Assembly (NCBI GenBank): GCA_964036195.1
Contig: OZ038458.1
Span: 14,583,832-14,647,831 of the forward strand
From: Sphaerolaimus hirsutus
Taxonomy: Eukaryota; Nematoda; Chromadorea; Monhysterida; Sphaerolaimidae
Length of the DNA stretch: 64,000 nt
Direction: 5' to 3'
Shown: positions 21,421 through 30,728 of the stretch, piece after piece
Layout of the letters: each line of letters begins with the position of its first letter
Position numbering within the stretch: position 1 is the first letter of the stretch
Program-made: the position numbers and the translations under genes
Notes under the pieces: model-generated
Told to the model about the DNA's origin: nothing
Seen by the model: only the letters and a program-made list of their open reading frames with translations
The model's database searches: none

Positions 21421-21587
21421 TGTAAAGATCCGGGATTTGTGGAGATGCAAGCTTTTCCTGTGATATCTGATTAGTGAATATTTCCGTAATGATCTTATAT
21501 AAAGCCCTGAGTGGGCGTAAGCCGCACGGTTACCACGGCACTTCATTCTACAATAAATCCTTCTACGCGAGTCGCCCGAACTTTTCA
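21421..21587 (+). repeat. 5' LTR of the Ty3 element
   Basis: 167 bp, TG...CA. It contains a TATA-like box (CTTATATAAAG) and downstream an AATAAA signal (CTACAATAAATCC), placing promoter and polyadenylation signals within a very short LTR. Confidence 0.93.
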
Positions 21588-21720
21588 TGGTGGACGACCT
21601 GCAAGGATAGTTCAACATTGGACGCCCGGGATTGAAGGTTTCTGTTTGAAGGGAGGTAACCGTGGTACGTGAAGAGATCGTGATCAATGTCTGATCACTC
21701 GTCGCTTGCGAATAAGCGAC
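21588..21720 (+). promoter_or_regulatory. Short leader with start-codon hairpin
   Basis: Leader of 99 nt. The Gag-Pol ATG (21687) forms the loop of a hairpin: stem GTGATCA (21680-21686), loop ATGTC, stem TGATCAC (21692-21698). A second hairpin follows at once: GTCGCTT (21701-21707) pairs with AAGCGAC (21714-21720). This could modulate initiation (inference). Confidence 0.65.
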
Positions 21721-24700
21721 CGCACACTCGTGCTCATCCAAATTCCGGTGTACCGCATTTTGCACCACATTCTGCAGCATTGCGGTTTGTCGAAAATCTG
21801 CAATTAAGTATGGCCTGGAAGCATTCGGCCGCACAACTGGCTAGACTGCCAGACGGTTCGGTTCACACCGCAATTTTAGGTGGGCATGAGTCTCGGGTTG
21901 GGATAACCCCTGGGTCAGGGGTTGAAACCGCACGTTCGCCACGTTCATTGGGGTGGCATGGCGGTCCGGGGGTAGTGCAACCCCCCGCGGGAGGCGCATC
22001 TGTGCCCTCAACTAGGTACATGTTGCCTTCTAGTTCGGCGTATCAAGAATCCACACGTTATGAGTGTGTGACGTCTCCCATTATTGCGTCACCGCCACAA
22101 GTGGTGACCAGGGGGTGGCATGGCGGCGGGGGTGCGCCGCCAATCCGGGGTCACAACCCCACAGCCTCGATTGACGTCACTGTACCTCCACCAGAAATTT
22201 GTTCAACAAATACGAAAGCGTTTTCAGATATAGGGGTGCCGCAACGCCCAGGCGGATCTCACCGAACCCCGCCGCGTGCAACGCAAGATGTTCGCCTGCT
22301 CGAGCCACAGCGCGTGGTGCCAAGAAGCCAGGTTCGGTTGGGTGCGCCTGGTGCGATGGCGCCGTCGGGTGCGCTTGGTGCAGTGGCGCCTGGTGCAGTG
22401 CACTACCATGCGGTGACGCCTGGTGCAATGGCGCCTGGCGCAGTGGCGCCTGGTGCAGTACACTACCCTGGGGAGGGTAGCGAATCTGACGGTCAGGGGG
22501 CTTTAAGGTCACCTAACATTTTGGACAGGCTTACGCGTTATGCGTATTCGGCCGACGTTTTTCCAAAATATGTAGCTGAGCGTCATGATTTCCAAAGTTT
22601 TTTGACGCCAATTCAACCAGTGTGCTTTGTGAATACCGACCGTTTTTTGATGCAATCGGAATGGTTGCAACCTGTCCAAAATGCTGGGGATTTAAGCGTC
22701 ATAGCTGAAAATAATGGCGCTGAAAAAAATGGCGATAATTGTGGCGATAAAAATAATGGCGCTGAGCGCAATGAAAATGGTGGAATTTTAGCAGATGTAA
22801 GAGATTGCATGATGGCTTTGAATTCAAAATTGGACTCGATGAATGTGTCAAAAGAATCCAACACGTGTGGCGACAAAATCAACAAAAAAACTGAAACACA
22901 AGCGAAATTGCCAGTAGAAATCACGGGCAAAAATTCAAACGAAACTTTTCAGTACTGGTTACTATTAAAGCCACATGTGTTGGACAAAATTACTGTTTTT
23001 CGGGGTGTGGGGGATATAGTGAATTATCCCGAATGGCGCCGCTCTGTTAAAACGGCTGTTTTGTCTGTGCCCACTCCCGATCTAATTCCTCAATTTTGGC
23101 AAGAAGTTTTTGCCACTAAAATAGGGGGTGACGCATTCAGAACCATGTCGGCGTTGTTTCAGCCAGAGGAGTTGGCTGATCATGAAGCGGTTTTGTCTGC
23201 TCTAGGCAATATTTTTAAGGATCCAACCAAGCATTATACTTATCCCGAGTGGGAAAATGCTGCTATGGGGCGGGATGAAACATTTGTGAAATTTTATCTG
23301 CGTCTCATCTCAAAAATGCTGTCGGCTTTGAAATCACGTGTGAAATTTGACAGGGTTTTAATTGACAACCTTGTCGCCATTAAAATTTGGTCGAGATTTG
23401 ATGATAACAAATTTGATAAATACGTAATTGCTAATTTTCAAGCGAAATACCATGGGACAGACACCCCCATGAGTCAAATTGTGCAAAAATTGAATGATTT
23501 TTTCAATACCGTTAAGAAAGCACCGGCGGTGACGCGCAATGTTCCGGTGCAGCATGCACCGACACCATTCCGCAACACAATGCGAAACATGTTGCGGGAG
23601 TCGAATAACGATCCTTGGTGCCCACGTCTGGGACATACTGGGAACCGCACAAGCCAGTGCCGCATGACATTGCGGGAAAATGCTCCTAATACTCGCTTCA
23701 TTCCAAATTTGACGGACAAATCGGAAGGTTATGGGCATGTCAGGCGATTCGGTCCGGCTACCACGCATGACACTAATTTGCCTAGAAAGGCGGTAGCTAA
23801 AGCTGCCGTAGAAAGTGTGGACAGCCAGGAGGGAGAGCAGGCGGTGAACGAGCTACAACCAGACACGCTCGAGGCGACCACTGTCAAAGATGTTGAGGGG
23901 GCTGTGGACAAATACAACTTGTATTGTACTGAGTTCAAACATCGCCTGGCCCAGATGTTTGATGATGACCCAGGTCGGTTTGATAAGTGGGAACAATCCC
24001 CAGCTGTCAAAAAACATTTTGTCAATGTTCAGATTCAGTCGACAGCCGAGTTGGGGATTTCTTCCACGAAGTGTTTGACGGGCAGTCCGAGTCCGATTGA
24101 GTTGAGTGACATTCCGATAAAGAGATTTGATCAAACTACTAATTTACAAAATGTGATGTTTTCTGACACTCGAAATACTTCTCTGTGTGCATATTCGGTT
24201 ATCGGTAAAGATCAGCATCTGTGTATTCGAGTTCGCCCCGCAAACGGACCTCAAGTCCACGCAACAATCAAAATCGAACAAATACCTTGTCACGCTTTAT
24301 TAGATTCAGGTTGCACACGCTCGTTGATTCCGTTAAAGTTTTTAGAGCAATTGTCGACACAATTGCAGGTTAATTTGTCTTCACGTTTGGAAACTTCAAA
24401 TGTAAAATTGCACATGGTTAGTGGTGAAACAAAAACTGGTGCTTTAAAGAAAATACAGTTACATGTTGAACATGTCTCGCCAGTGGATCAGATAGCGCGC
24501 AAGGTAGTAAGCACATTTTTGGTAAATACTGTTGAAGGTGCTTTAGATGAAATTTTGATAGGAACCGATATCATGCCTTATTTGAAACTATCTTGGCTGA
24601 TTCCATTGACTTTGGAGGGGGATTTTGAAGCATGTTTACCATCTGATGAAAAACATGCTAAGGAAATTTTGAATAATGAAGGACAATTTCAATTATTATT

Positions 24701-27700
24701 GTCTGAAAAGGTAAAGTCAACAAAATCAATATTTATTCCGCCTAAGTCAATGTTCGCGGTGCCTGTAACATTCCCATCGAGACCAGTGGGTATGTCAAAT
24801 GTTCAATGGCAACAAACATATGCTGTATTCTCCAATACGGAAGATGAAACTTCATTTGCCATGTATAATACTGTAGTTTCTTCAGCAGAGAAGAAACAAG
24901 CTAAAATAACTCTTTTCAACCCATCTGATTCGCCTTTGCGAATTCCTGTAAATTCTATTTTGTTCACGTGTGATGTGTATTACAATTCTTCATTGTTTCA
25001 AGATTCCAAACATTTCCATAAATTATTTACTAATACTGATGCAATGGCACTTTTTGGTATTGTTCCGGATGCCAATCCATGCGGTGTGGCAGCTAAAGCC
25101 ATAGTGTTACCTACACCGCCAGTTTCGGTGCATGACACACCGCCGCAAGCGGAAGAAAAAGTTCCTACGACTCAAGAAGAACGTTTTCAACATGTTTTGG
25201 CACATTTACCACACAAAAATAGAATACCTTTACCGGAGGAAATGCAGAAAAAGTTTGAAAAGCTTTTGTTTGATTTTCATGATGTCTTCTCATGTCATGA
25301 ATATGATGTGGGGAAAACTGGGTTGGTCACGCATAAAATAATTACTGATCCGAACCAACCTCCTATTAAACAATCAGTGAGATATGAACCTCTTGACAAG
25401 CGTTCTTTCATTCAGAAAACAGTGCCCGCAATGTTGAAAGAGGGCATAATTGAACCATCAGATGGTCCATGGGCTAGCCCAATTACAATCGCACCAAAGG
25501 GCACTGATAATTTTAGATTTTGTGTAGATTTTAAATTAGTTAATCTAGTCACTAAAATAGATTCATATCCGCTTCCTAGAATTGCTGAATTACTGAATGA
25601 ATTGTCTGGCAATGTCATTTTCTCGGCAATCGACATAAGACACGGATATTATAATATAACTTTAGCCGATGAAGAAACTCGGGAACGGACATCGTTTGTT
25701 TGTAGTCTAGGTCAGTATCGTTACACACGCCTTCCATTTGGTACCTGCAACGCTGGAGCTACTTTCCAGCGTATGATGCAGATAATGATCAGTGGTTTAA
25801 ATGATAATCAGTCGCGTCCGTGGTGTAAAACCTATATTGATGATATTTTGGTGTGTAGTTACACTATTCCGGAGCATATCGTGCATTTGACACGTTTGTT
25901 CGAGAGAATGCGGTGGGCAAACCTCAAAATGCAGCCCGCAAAGTGCAATTTATTTGCATCCGAGTTGAAATATTTAGGACATCAGATCAGTGCAGGGGGA
26001 ATTTCTCCTGCGCCATCACGGGTGGCAGCCATGTCTGAACAACCAAAAGTTCATACCAAACAAGATTTGAGACGTTTTTTGGGTAAATGTGTATATTACA
26101 GCCATTTCATTCCGAATTTTAGCACGGTGGCTGCACCGTTATATGCGGCATTGTCGGGTGCTTTTCCGAAACATGGCACAACGCCATTTGAATGGACCGA
26201 TCCAATGCTAACCGCCTGGGATATGCTCAAACATTTTATTACAAACCCACCAGTTTTACGTCATCCAACTCATCATGACGATCGCGGTTTCGTTTTAGAG
26301 TGTGATGCCAGTAGTGTTGGTTTGGGAGCTGTGCTCTCACAAAGGGGGGATGATGGAAAACTTCATCCTGTTTCTTTTATTTCAAAAAGATTATCGCATC
26401 CACATACTAAATTTTCAGCTGCCGAACTCGAAAGTCTATGTATATGTTGGGCAATTCGCCGTTTGGCCGATTATATTGAGGGTCAAAAGTTGACAGTATA
26501 TACAGATAATAGTGGGATACAACAGGTGTTGCGCTCACCTGCGCACAGTAAATTAGAACGCTGGGCTATGTTTATACAGGACAAGGTGACTCGGTTTGAA
26601 CATAAGCCGGGGGCAATGAACACTGTCGCTGATGCTTTGTCCCGAAACCCTATCGATCAACCAATTTTTGGAGATGAGTTGAAAATACCAACTAATATTG
26701 TGAAGGGCATGGCGGCTAAAGTAAAAAATTCTGGCGAAATGACAAATTTCGACGAAAAAATGGTTTCAAATTGGCAGGAAATTCAAGCTGCCGACTCTGA
26801 GTTAGCGGGTATAATTGCATCTTTGCAAGATGGGTTGATACAATTATCTGATGCTTTGTTAATTGAACAGATTTTATATTTTAAAGCACCCATTGCCAAT
26901 TTACATTACGCTATCTGGCCACCAAGATCGTGGCAACAAGCTTGCTTGGCTCAAGCGCATATGGGAGTTTATGCGAGCCACGGCGGCCAAGAACGTACTC
27001 TGCATTTACTTTGTGAATATTTTGCCTGGCCAGGTATGAAAAACGATATTTTACAATTTTGCCAACAATGTTCGCACTGTATGGAGAATAAACCACATCG
27101 CTTGAATCCGGCACCACTGGGTTTAGTGGAGTCACCTTCACAACCGTTTGAAGTTTTGCATGTTGACACCATGCAAGTTAATTCATGTGATAAAAAGTCC
27201 AAAATTTTGGTAATCGTCGATTCCCTCACGCGATACACAGTTGCGGTACCGATTACTTCATTGCACGCCACTGTCATTGCCAAAACACTTTTGAAAAATG
27301 TCTTCATGTTATATGGAGCACCACGCACGTTAATTTCTGATAGGGGCACTGAATTTTGCAATACAGAATTAGCAACGTTATGTGACACGTTTGGCGTTCG
27401 CCACAAACCCGTGTTGCCACGTAATCCTCAAGCGAATGGATTAGTCGAACGTACAAATCGGCAATTGCGTGCAATGATTGCTATTTGCGTGGCTGATTAT
27501 CCAAAGTTTTCCTGGAAAGATTTGTTACCAATGGCTGTGCTAAAACACAACATGGCTATGAATTCAACAACTGGATGCTGCCCGTTTTTCTTGGTTTTTG
27601 GATATTTACCACATTGGAACTTATTTTATACAGCAGCGAAAACTTTGGATCCGCAGCTGGCGCGCACACTTGCACAATCCCTAAGCAATAAAAATCGTTC

Positions 27701-27935
27701 AAAATACAAACGTTATTTTGATGAAAAGCATGTCTCGGTGATAATTCATGAAGGGGATTCGGTGATGGTTAAAAATCATTCTTCTGACAAAATGGCCCCA
27801 AAATTCCTGGGCCCATATATTGTTCTGGAAGTTAAAAGTCCAAATTTAATTCTAAAATCTACTTCCGAAAGTGCATGTCTGACTGTGCCACAGCGACTGA
27901 CGTGGAAACTAACATCTTTTGTTCATCCTTTATAA
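21687..27935 (+). CDS. gag-pol: Ty3/gypsy Gag-Pol polyprotein
   Basis: 2082 codons with no frameshift between Gag and Pol. Residues 1-~840 are Gag-like, including a Gly/Ala/Pro/Val tandem repeat near 215-262 and a Cys pair (CPRLGHTGNRTSQC) in place of a standard zinc knuckle. The aspartic protease has LLDSGCTRS with the active-site Asp about residue 873. RT has YIDD at 1383-1386, preceded by FSAIDIRHGYYNI. RNase H starts with ECDASSVGLG (Asp 1540). Integrase follows: zinc motif His1758 to Cys1795/1798, catalytic Asp1827, Asp1885 and Glu1921 (35 residues between the last two), then a GPY-type C-terminal module (KFLGPYIVLEV). The order PR-RT-RH-IN defines Ty3/gypsy. The unbroken Gag-Pol frame means product ratios must be set by processing or another mechanism. 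Confidence 0.95.
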   Translation: MSDHSSLANKRPHTRAHPNSGVPHFAPHSAALRFVENLQLSMAWKHSAAQLARLPDGSVHTAILGGHESRVGITPGSGVETARSPRSLGWHGGPGVVQPPAGGASVPSTRYMLPSSSAYQESTRYECVTSPIIASPPQVVTRGWHGGGGAPPIRGHNPTASIDVTVPPPEICSTNTKAFSDIGVPQRPGGSHRTPPRATQDVRLLEPQRVVPRSQVRLGAPGAMAPSGALGAVAPGAVHYHAVTPGAMAPGAVAPGAVHYPGEGSESDGQGALRSPNILDRLTRYAYSADVFPKYVAERHDFQSFLTPIQPVCFVNTDRFLMQSEWLQPVQNAGDLSVIAENNGAEKNGDNCGDKNNGAERNENGGILADVRDCMMALNSKLDSMNVSKESNTCGDKINKKTETQAKLPVEITGKNSNETFQYWLLLKPHVLDKITVFRGVGDIVNYPEWRRSVKTAVLSVPTPDLIPQFWQEVFATKIGGDAFRTMSALFQPEELADHEAVLSALGNIFKDPTKHYTYPEWENAAMGRDETFVKFYLRLISKMLSALKSRVKFDRVLIDNLVAIKIWSRFDDNKFDKYVIANFQAKYHGTDTPMSQIVQKLNDFFNTVKKAPAVTRNVPVQHAPTPFRNTMRNMLRESNNDPWCPRLGHTGNRTSQCRMTLRENAPNTRFIPNLTDKSEGYGHVRRFGPATTHDTNLPRKAVAKAAVESVDSQEGEQAVNELQPDTLEATTVKDVEGAVDKYNLYCTEFKHRLAQMFDDDPGRFDKWEQSPAVKKHFVNVQIQSTAELGISSTKCLTGSPSPIELSDIPIKRFDQTTNLQNVMFSDTRNTSLCAYSVIGKDQHLCIRVRPANGPQVHATIKIEQIPCHALLDSGCTRSLIPLKFLEQLSTQLQVNLSSRLETSNVKLHMVSGETKTGALKKIQLHVEHVSPVDQIARKVVSTFLVNTVEGALDEILIGTDIMPYLKLSWLIPLTLEGDFEACLPSDEKHAKEILNNEGQFQLLLSEKVKSTKSIFIPPKSMFAVPVTFPSRPVGMSNVQWQQTYAVFSNTEDETSFAMYNTVVSSAEKKQAKITLFNPSDSPLRIPVNSILFTCDVYYNSSLFQDSKHFHKLFTNTDAMALFGIVPDANPCGVAAKAIVLPTPPVSVHDTPPQAEEKVPTTQEERFQHVLAHLPHKNRIPLPEEMQKKFEKLLFDFHDVFSCHEYDVGKTGLVTHKIITDPNQPPIKQSVRYEPLDKRSFIQKTVPAMLKEGIIEPSDGPWASPITIAPKGTDNFRFCVDFKLVNLVTKIDSYPLPRIAELLNELSGNVIFSAIDIRHGYYNITLADEETRERTSFVCSLGQYRYTRLPFGTCNAGATFQRMMQIMISGLNDNQSRPWCKTYIDDILVCSYTIPEHIVHLTRLFERMRWANLKMQPAKCNLFASELKYLGHQISAGGISPAPSRVAAMSEQPKVHTKQDLRRFLGKCVYYSHFIPNFSTVAAPLYAALSGAFPKHGTTPFEWTDPMLTAWDMLKHFITNPPVLRHPTHHDDRGFVLECDASSVGLGAVLSQRGDDGKLHPVSFISKRLSHPHTKFSAAELESLCICWAIRRLADYIEGQKLTVYTDNSGIQQVLRSPAHSKLERWAMFIQDKVTRFEHKPGAMNTVADALSRNPIDQPIFGDELKIPTNIVKGMAAKVKNSGEMTNFDEKMVSNWQEIQAADSELAGIIASLQDGLIQLSDALLIEQILYFKAPIANLHYAIWPPRSWQQACLAQAHMGVYASHGGQERTLHLLCEYFAWPGMKNDILQFCQQCSHCMENKPHRLNPAPLGLVESPSQPFEVLHVDTMQVNSCDKKSKILVIVDSLTRYTVAVPITSLHATVIAKTLLKNVFMLYGAPRTLISDRGTEFCNTELATLCDTFGVRHKPVLPRNPQANGLVERTNRQLRAMIAICVADYPKFSWKDLLPMAVLKHNMAMNSTTGCCPFFLVFGYLPHWNLFYTAAKTLDPQLARTLAQSLSNKNRSKYKRYFDEKHVSVIIHEGDSVMVKNHSSDKMAPKFLGPYIVLEVKSPNLILKSTSESACLTVPQRLTWKLTSFVHPL

Positions 27936-28014
27936 ATTCAATAAATTTATTCATAAGAGGGATAAAACATCATTGAGCAACACCGGAAAACTTCAAAAAA
28001 CCTCTGCTACCATC

Positions 28015-29294
28015 ATGTCGCGCTTGAACCTGCGTGGAGTTAAACAGACACCATGGCCGCGGATGCCACAGCAGCCATATCGTCATCAACCATATGACAA
28101 CAGCAACCAACGTTTCAATCGTCTGCCAAATCCTAATACGGTTCGCTCAATGATGTATTAGGTGTAGATTTTTAAGTTTGATCGATAAATTTTGAAAAGT
28201 CCAATTTTGAAATTTTGAATGTTGAAAATGTTGAAATTTTAAATTCTGACATTTCATAGATGCCACTGGGCATGTCAGTCATGCACCAGGGCATAAGGGC
28301 ACCGTCAATCCGCGCACCAACGCCATGCGCTTTGCCAAATCTTAATGTATGTTTTAGAATCAAAGTTTATCAAAATTTGATGTAAAAAAAATAATATATT
28401 GGAAAATCATTTTCAAGTTGGTGCGTAACACAACGGTGTTGCCGGGCGCCGACAACAAAGTGACGCCGGCGCGCTTACGCGTCACCGTGACGCAGCCTGC
28501 TGTGCCGCCGCCGCAAATGTCGACGCCTCAGGTGCCACCGCCACAAGTGGCACCGCAAACTGTTGCACCGGTGACGGTCGAACCGGTCACTGTTGAGCCG
28601 GTCACGGTCGCACCGGAAAGCACACAAATTGATGCACAGAGCACTGTGACCCAAACGATGCAGGAAAAAGACGAGGTCAAATTATTTGTTCAATTTTTGG
28701 TTTTCCATCAATTTTGGATTTTTTGAATGACAATTTTTCAATTTTATTGGAGTTTCGAATTTTCAAGTGTTTTTCAAACAAATTTTGTGAAATTTAAAAA
28801 CGCAAAATTATTAAATTAATGTTTTACAAAACCACAAATTTTTACAAAACGGCAAACTTTTGCAGATTATTGCCGGGTTGAACGAGAGGGTCCAGGTTTT
28901 GACTCGCCACATCAAATGGACCCATTCGTTCCAAGTTGAGGCGAAAGTGGCTTCGCTCGCCTCCTCGGGTAAAATTGGCGCAGTTGCGAAACTGCGCACA
29001 GACGTCACTGAGTTGACGCAAAAAGTTGTCGAGTTGAGCGAGCAAAATGGACAGTTGCTCAAAAAACTCGATGTCGTTGTTGACCATGTGGCCGGCGCCT
29101 TGGACAAGCTTGAGCACTTGGGGGAGAGGGTGGATCAGTTGGAAGTTAATGCTGAATCCAGCGACTCTGAATCTGAGTTTTCGGTTGTTCAGGAACCGGT
29201 TGCTCAGGAACCGGGTACTCAGGAACCGGCTGCTCAGATGGAGTGCGACCCTGACCCTGAAGGGTTCCTCAGTGCATCGGATGGTGGTGATTAG
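28015..29294 (+). CDS. Spliced accessory gene in the env position of the Ty3 element
   Basis: The four-exon model is 28015-28140 (ATG), 28260-28346, 28418-28675 and 28866-29294 (TAG). All junctions are phase 0, totalling 299 residues. Introns are 119, 71 and 190 bp, markedly more AT-rich than the exons, with donors GTTCGC, GTATGT and GTCAAA and acceptors TTTCATAG, TTTTCAAG and TTTTGCAG. The middle exon is Pro/Val/Thr-rich with repeated EPVTV units. The last exon carries heptad-like Leu/Val spacing (LTQKVVELSEQNGQLLKKL), suggesting a coiled coil, then repeated QEP units and an acidic tail. No signal peptide or membrane segment was recognised, so it does not look like an envelope glycoprotein. 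Function unknown. The first donor is the weakest point of the model. Confidence 0.6.
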
Positions 29295-29356
29295 TGAAAA
29301 GCGAAATTTTGAAAAGCTTGCATAAAGTTATTATTTTTGGGTGTGAGGGGGGAATA

Positions 29357-29523
29357 TGTAAAGATCCGGGATTTGTGGAGATGCAAGCTTTTCCTGTGAT
29401 ATCTGATTAGTGAATATTTCCGTAATGATCTTATATAAAGCCCTGAGTGGGCGTAAGCCGCACGGTTACCACGGCACTTCATTCTACAATAAATCCTTCT
29501 ACGCGAGTCGCCCGAACTTTTCA
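29357..29523 (+). repeat. 3' LTR of the Ty3 element
   Basis: Identical over 167 bp to the 5' LTR, preceded by a purine-rich tract. Confidence 0.93.
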
Positions 29524-29781
29524 AAAATTTCGGTAAAATTTTTGTAAAATGGGGTAATTTATTTTATGAATGACTTTTGGGAATAAAATAAAATAAAATG
29601 AAACAAGAATAAAATTAAAATAAAATTTGTATACAATTTTTATGCAATTTGTATACAAATAATTTTTATAAAACCAACCCTGGCTTTATACATTCATCTG
29701 TAATTAATTTTACGCCCAAAATCAATTTTACGCCTGGTCAATTTTACACCCAAGCAGTAATCGCAGCAGTACGGAGTCAAT

Positions 29782-29994
29782 GCACAGGCGCTGCCATCCG
29801 GCTGCATATTGATGTCGATGGTGGATATTGATGCGAGATTTGCGGATACCAATGTCACCTGCATGGCGTGCGGCAGAACACCCAACTGCCCCAGTGAAAG
29901 GCTTGAGTGTCCCAGCGGCCTCAAGTATATACCCTATATGTCGACTGTTGGGTGCGTTTCACTGCGTGCATATACACATTTCAGAAATCTCTGA
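29782..29994 (+). CDS. Cys-rich exon-like ORF, copy 1
   Basis: An open frame reads AQALPSGCIL, a variable stretch, then VTCMACGRTPNCPSERLECP continuing with SG, a short tail and a stop. A paralogue at 38436-38627 keeps the six Cys of this block and most intervening residues, with several of the base changes silent. That pattern suggests a once-coding sequence, probably an exon of a small secreted Cys-rich protein. No confident splice sites, promoter or signal peptide are visible here. It may be a pseudogene fragment carried by a repeat. I do not recognise the family. Confidence 0.4.
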   Translation, partial: AQALPSGCILMSMVDIDARFADTNVTCMACGRTPNCPSERLECPSGLKYIPYMSTVGCVSLRAYTHFRNL

Positions 29995-30607
29995 ATTATT
30001 GCAAACTAATCTACCGTATTTACCTATTTAGTCTCATAGAATGGCGGGACCGCAATAGAAGGGTGTCGCCAATATAAGGCACACTTTTTGATATTATTTG
30101 GGCCAAGAAATAAATAGAAGAGCAGTTTTCAATATAATGGCGAAAAACTGCTGGAAATGTGCCAAATGCATAGAAAAAGATATAAAATTTCAGCGGACGC
30201 TGTTATTTAGTGGCTTTGGTCCATTGATTTGGAGCTATTTTGAGATCAAATGTTCAATGAATTGTATCAAACATCATTCTATGTTACGACTGTGACGTAA
30301 TACTTTGAAAAACCTTGGCAGAACTTGAAACAAGTGAGCTGAAAAATGGCGAAAAAATAGAAGGGCAGCTTCCAATAGAAGGGCGGGTAAAAAGTAGACG
30401 ACAAGAATAGAAGGGCACCCTGCTATTTAAAAAATACGATTGGTGCTGTTGTTTGTTGTTCAAAATCACATGTAATTAACATCGCAGGAAAATTCCGGAA
30501 CTTCGCGGCTGCACCAGCGGTAGTAAAACCATATGTTGCAAAAAATGATAAAAACGGTTGTGATATTATAAAATGTGACACAAATTAAAATTGAGTAAAA
30601 TGGAGAC
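29995..30607. repeat. MITE fragments of the 'aatagaaggg' family and a dispersed repeat
   Basis: Fragments of the family annotated at 18384-19142 lie at 30050-30080 and 30355-30440. 30437-30595 is repeated at 39890-40070 (shared blocks include gtgatattataaaatgtga). No gene. Confidence 0.5.
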
Positions 30608-30728
30608 TTGGCATGTGGCGTCGACAAGTACACCATTCTTAAATGAAACGTGTAAAATGTTTTTTTTTAAATAACAATAAATAAATATGTTTGTAGAATC
30701 ATCACAATGGAATCTGACTACGGTAAAA
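30608..30728. repeat. Uninterrupted copy of the LTR-element target repeat
   Basis: Reads ggcatgtggcgtcgacaagt directly into acaccattcttaaatg, joining the sequences found on either side of the 1748-13315 LTR element. It therefore behaves as a paralogous empty site. Confidence 0.65.

Larger units (their letters stand above)
21421..29523 (+). mobile_element. Ty3/gypsy retrotransposon, apparently intact
   Basis: 8.1 kb, bounded by LTRs that are identical by eye (21421-21587, 29357-29523). It encodes a single Gag-Pol frame and a spliced 3' gene. Flanking AAAA on both sides fits a 4-bp target duplication, though the AT-rich site makes this weak. A candidate primer-binding site starts directly after the 5' LTR (TGGTGGACGACCTGC) and a purine tract (GTGAGGGGGGAATA) precedes the 3' LTR. 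Identical LTRs plus an unbroken 2082-codon frame indicate a recent insertion that may still be competent. Confidence 0.93.
20567..29682. mobile_element. AT-rich MITE remnant split by the Ty3 insertion
   Basis: The left end CAGGGTTGGCAAAATCTC and right end AAAACCAACCCTG are inverted, and both flanks of the Ty3 element carry AATAAAATGG-type tracts (20580-20660 and 29580-29640). A relative with a near-perfect target duplication is at 44033-44400. No convincing duplication was found at this copy. Confidence 0.55.

Noticed and set aside
22177-22512. Antisense ORFs opposite the Gly/Ala/Pro repeat of the Ty3 Gag
   Set aside because: Shadow frames of a GC-rich tandem repeat.
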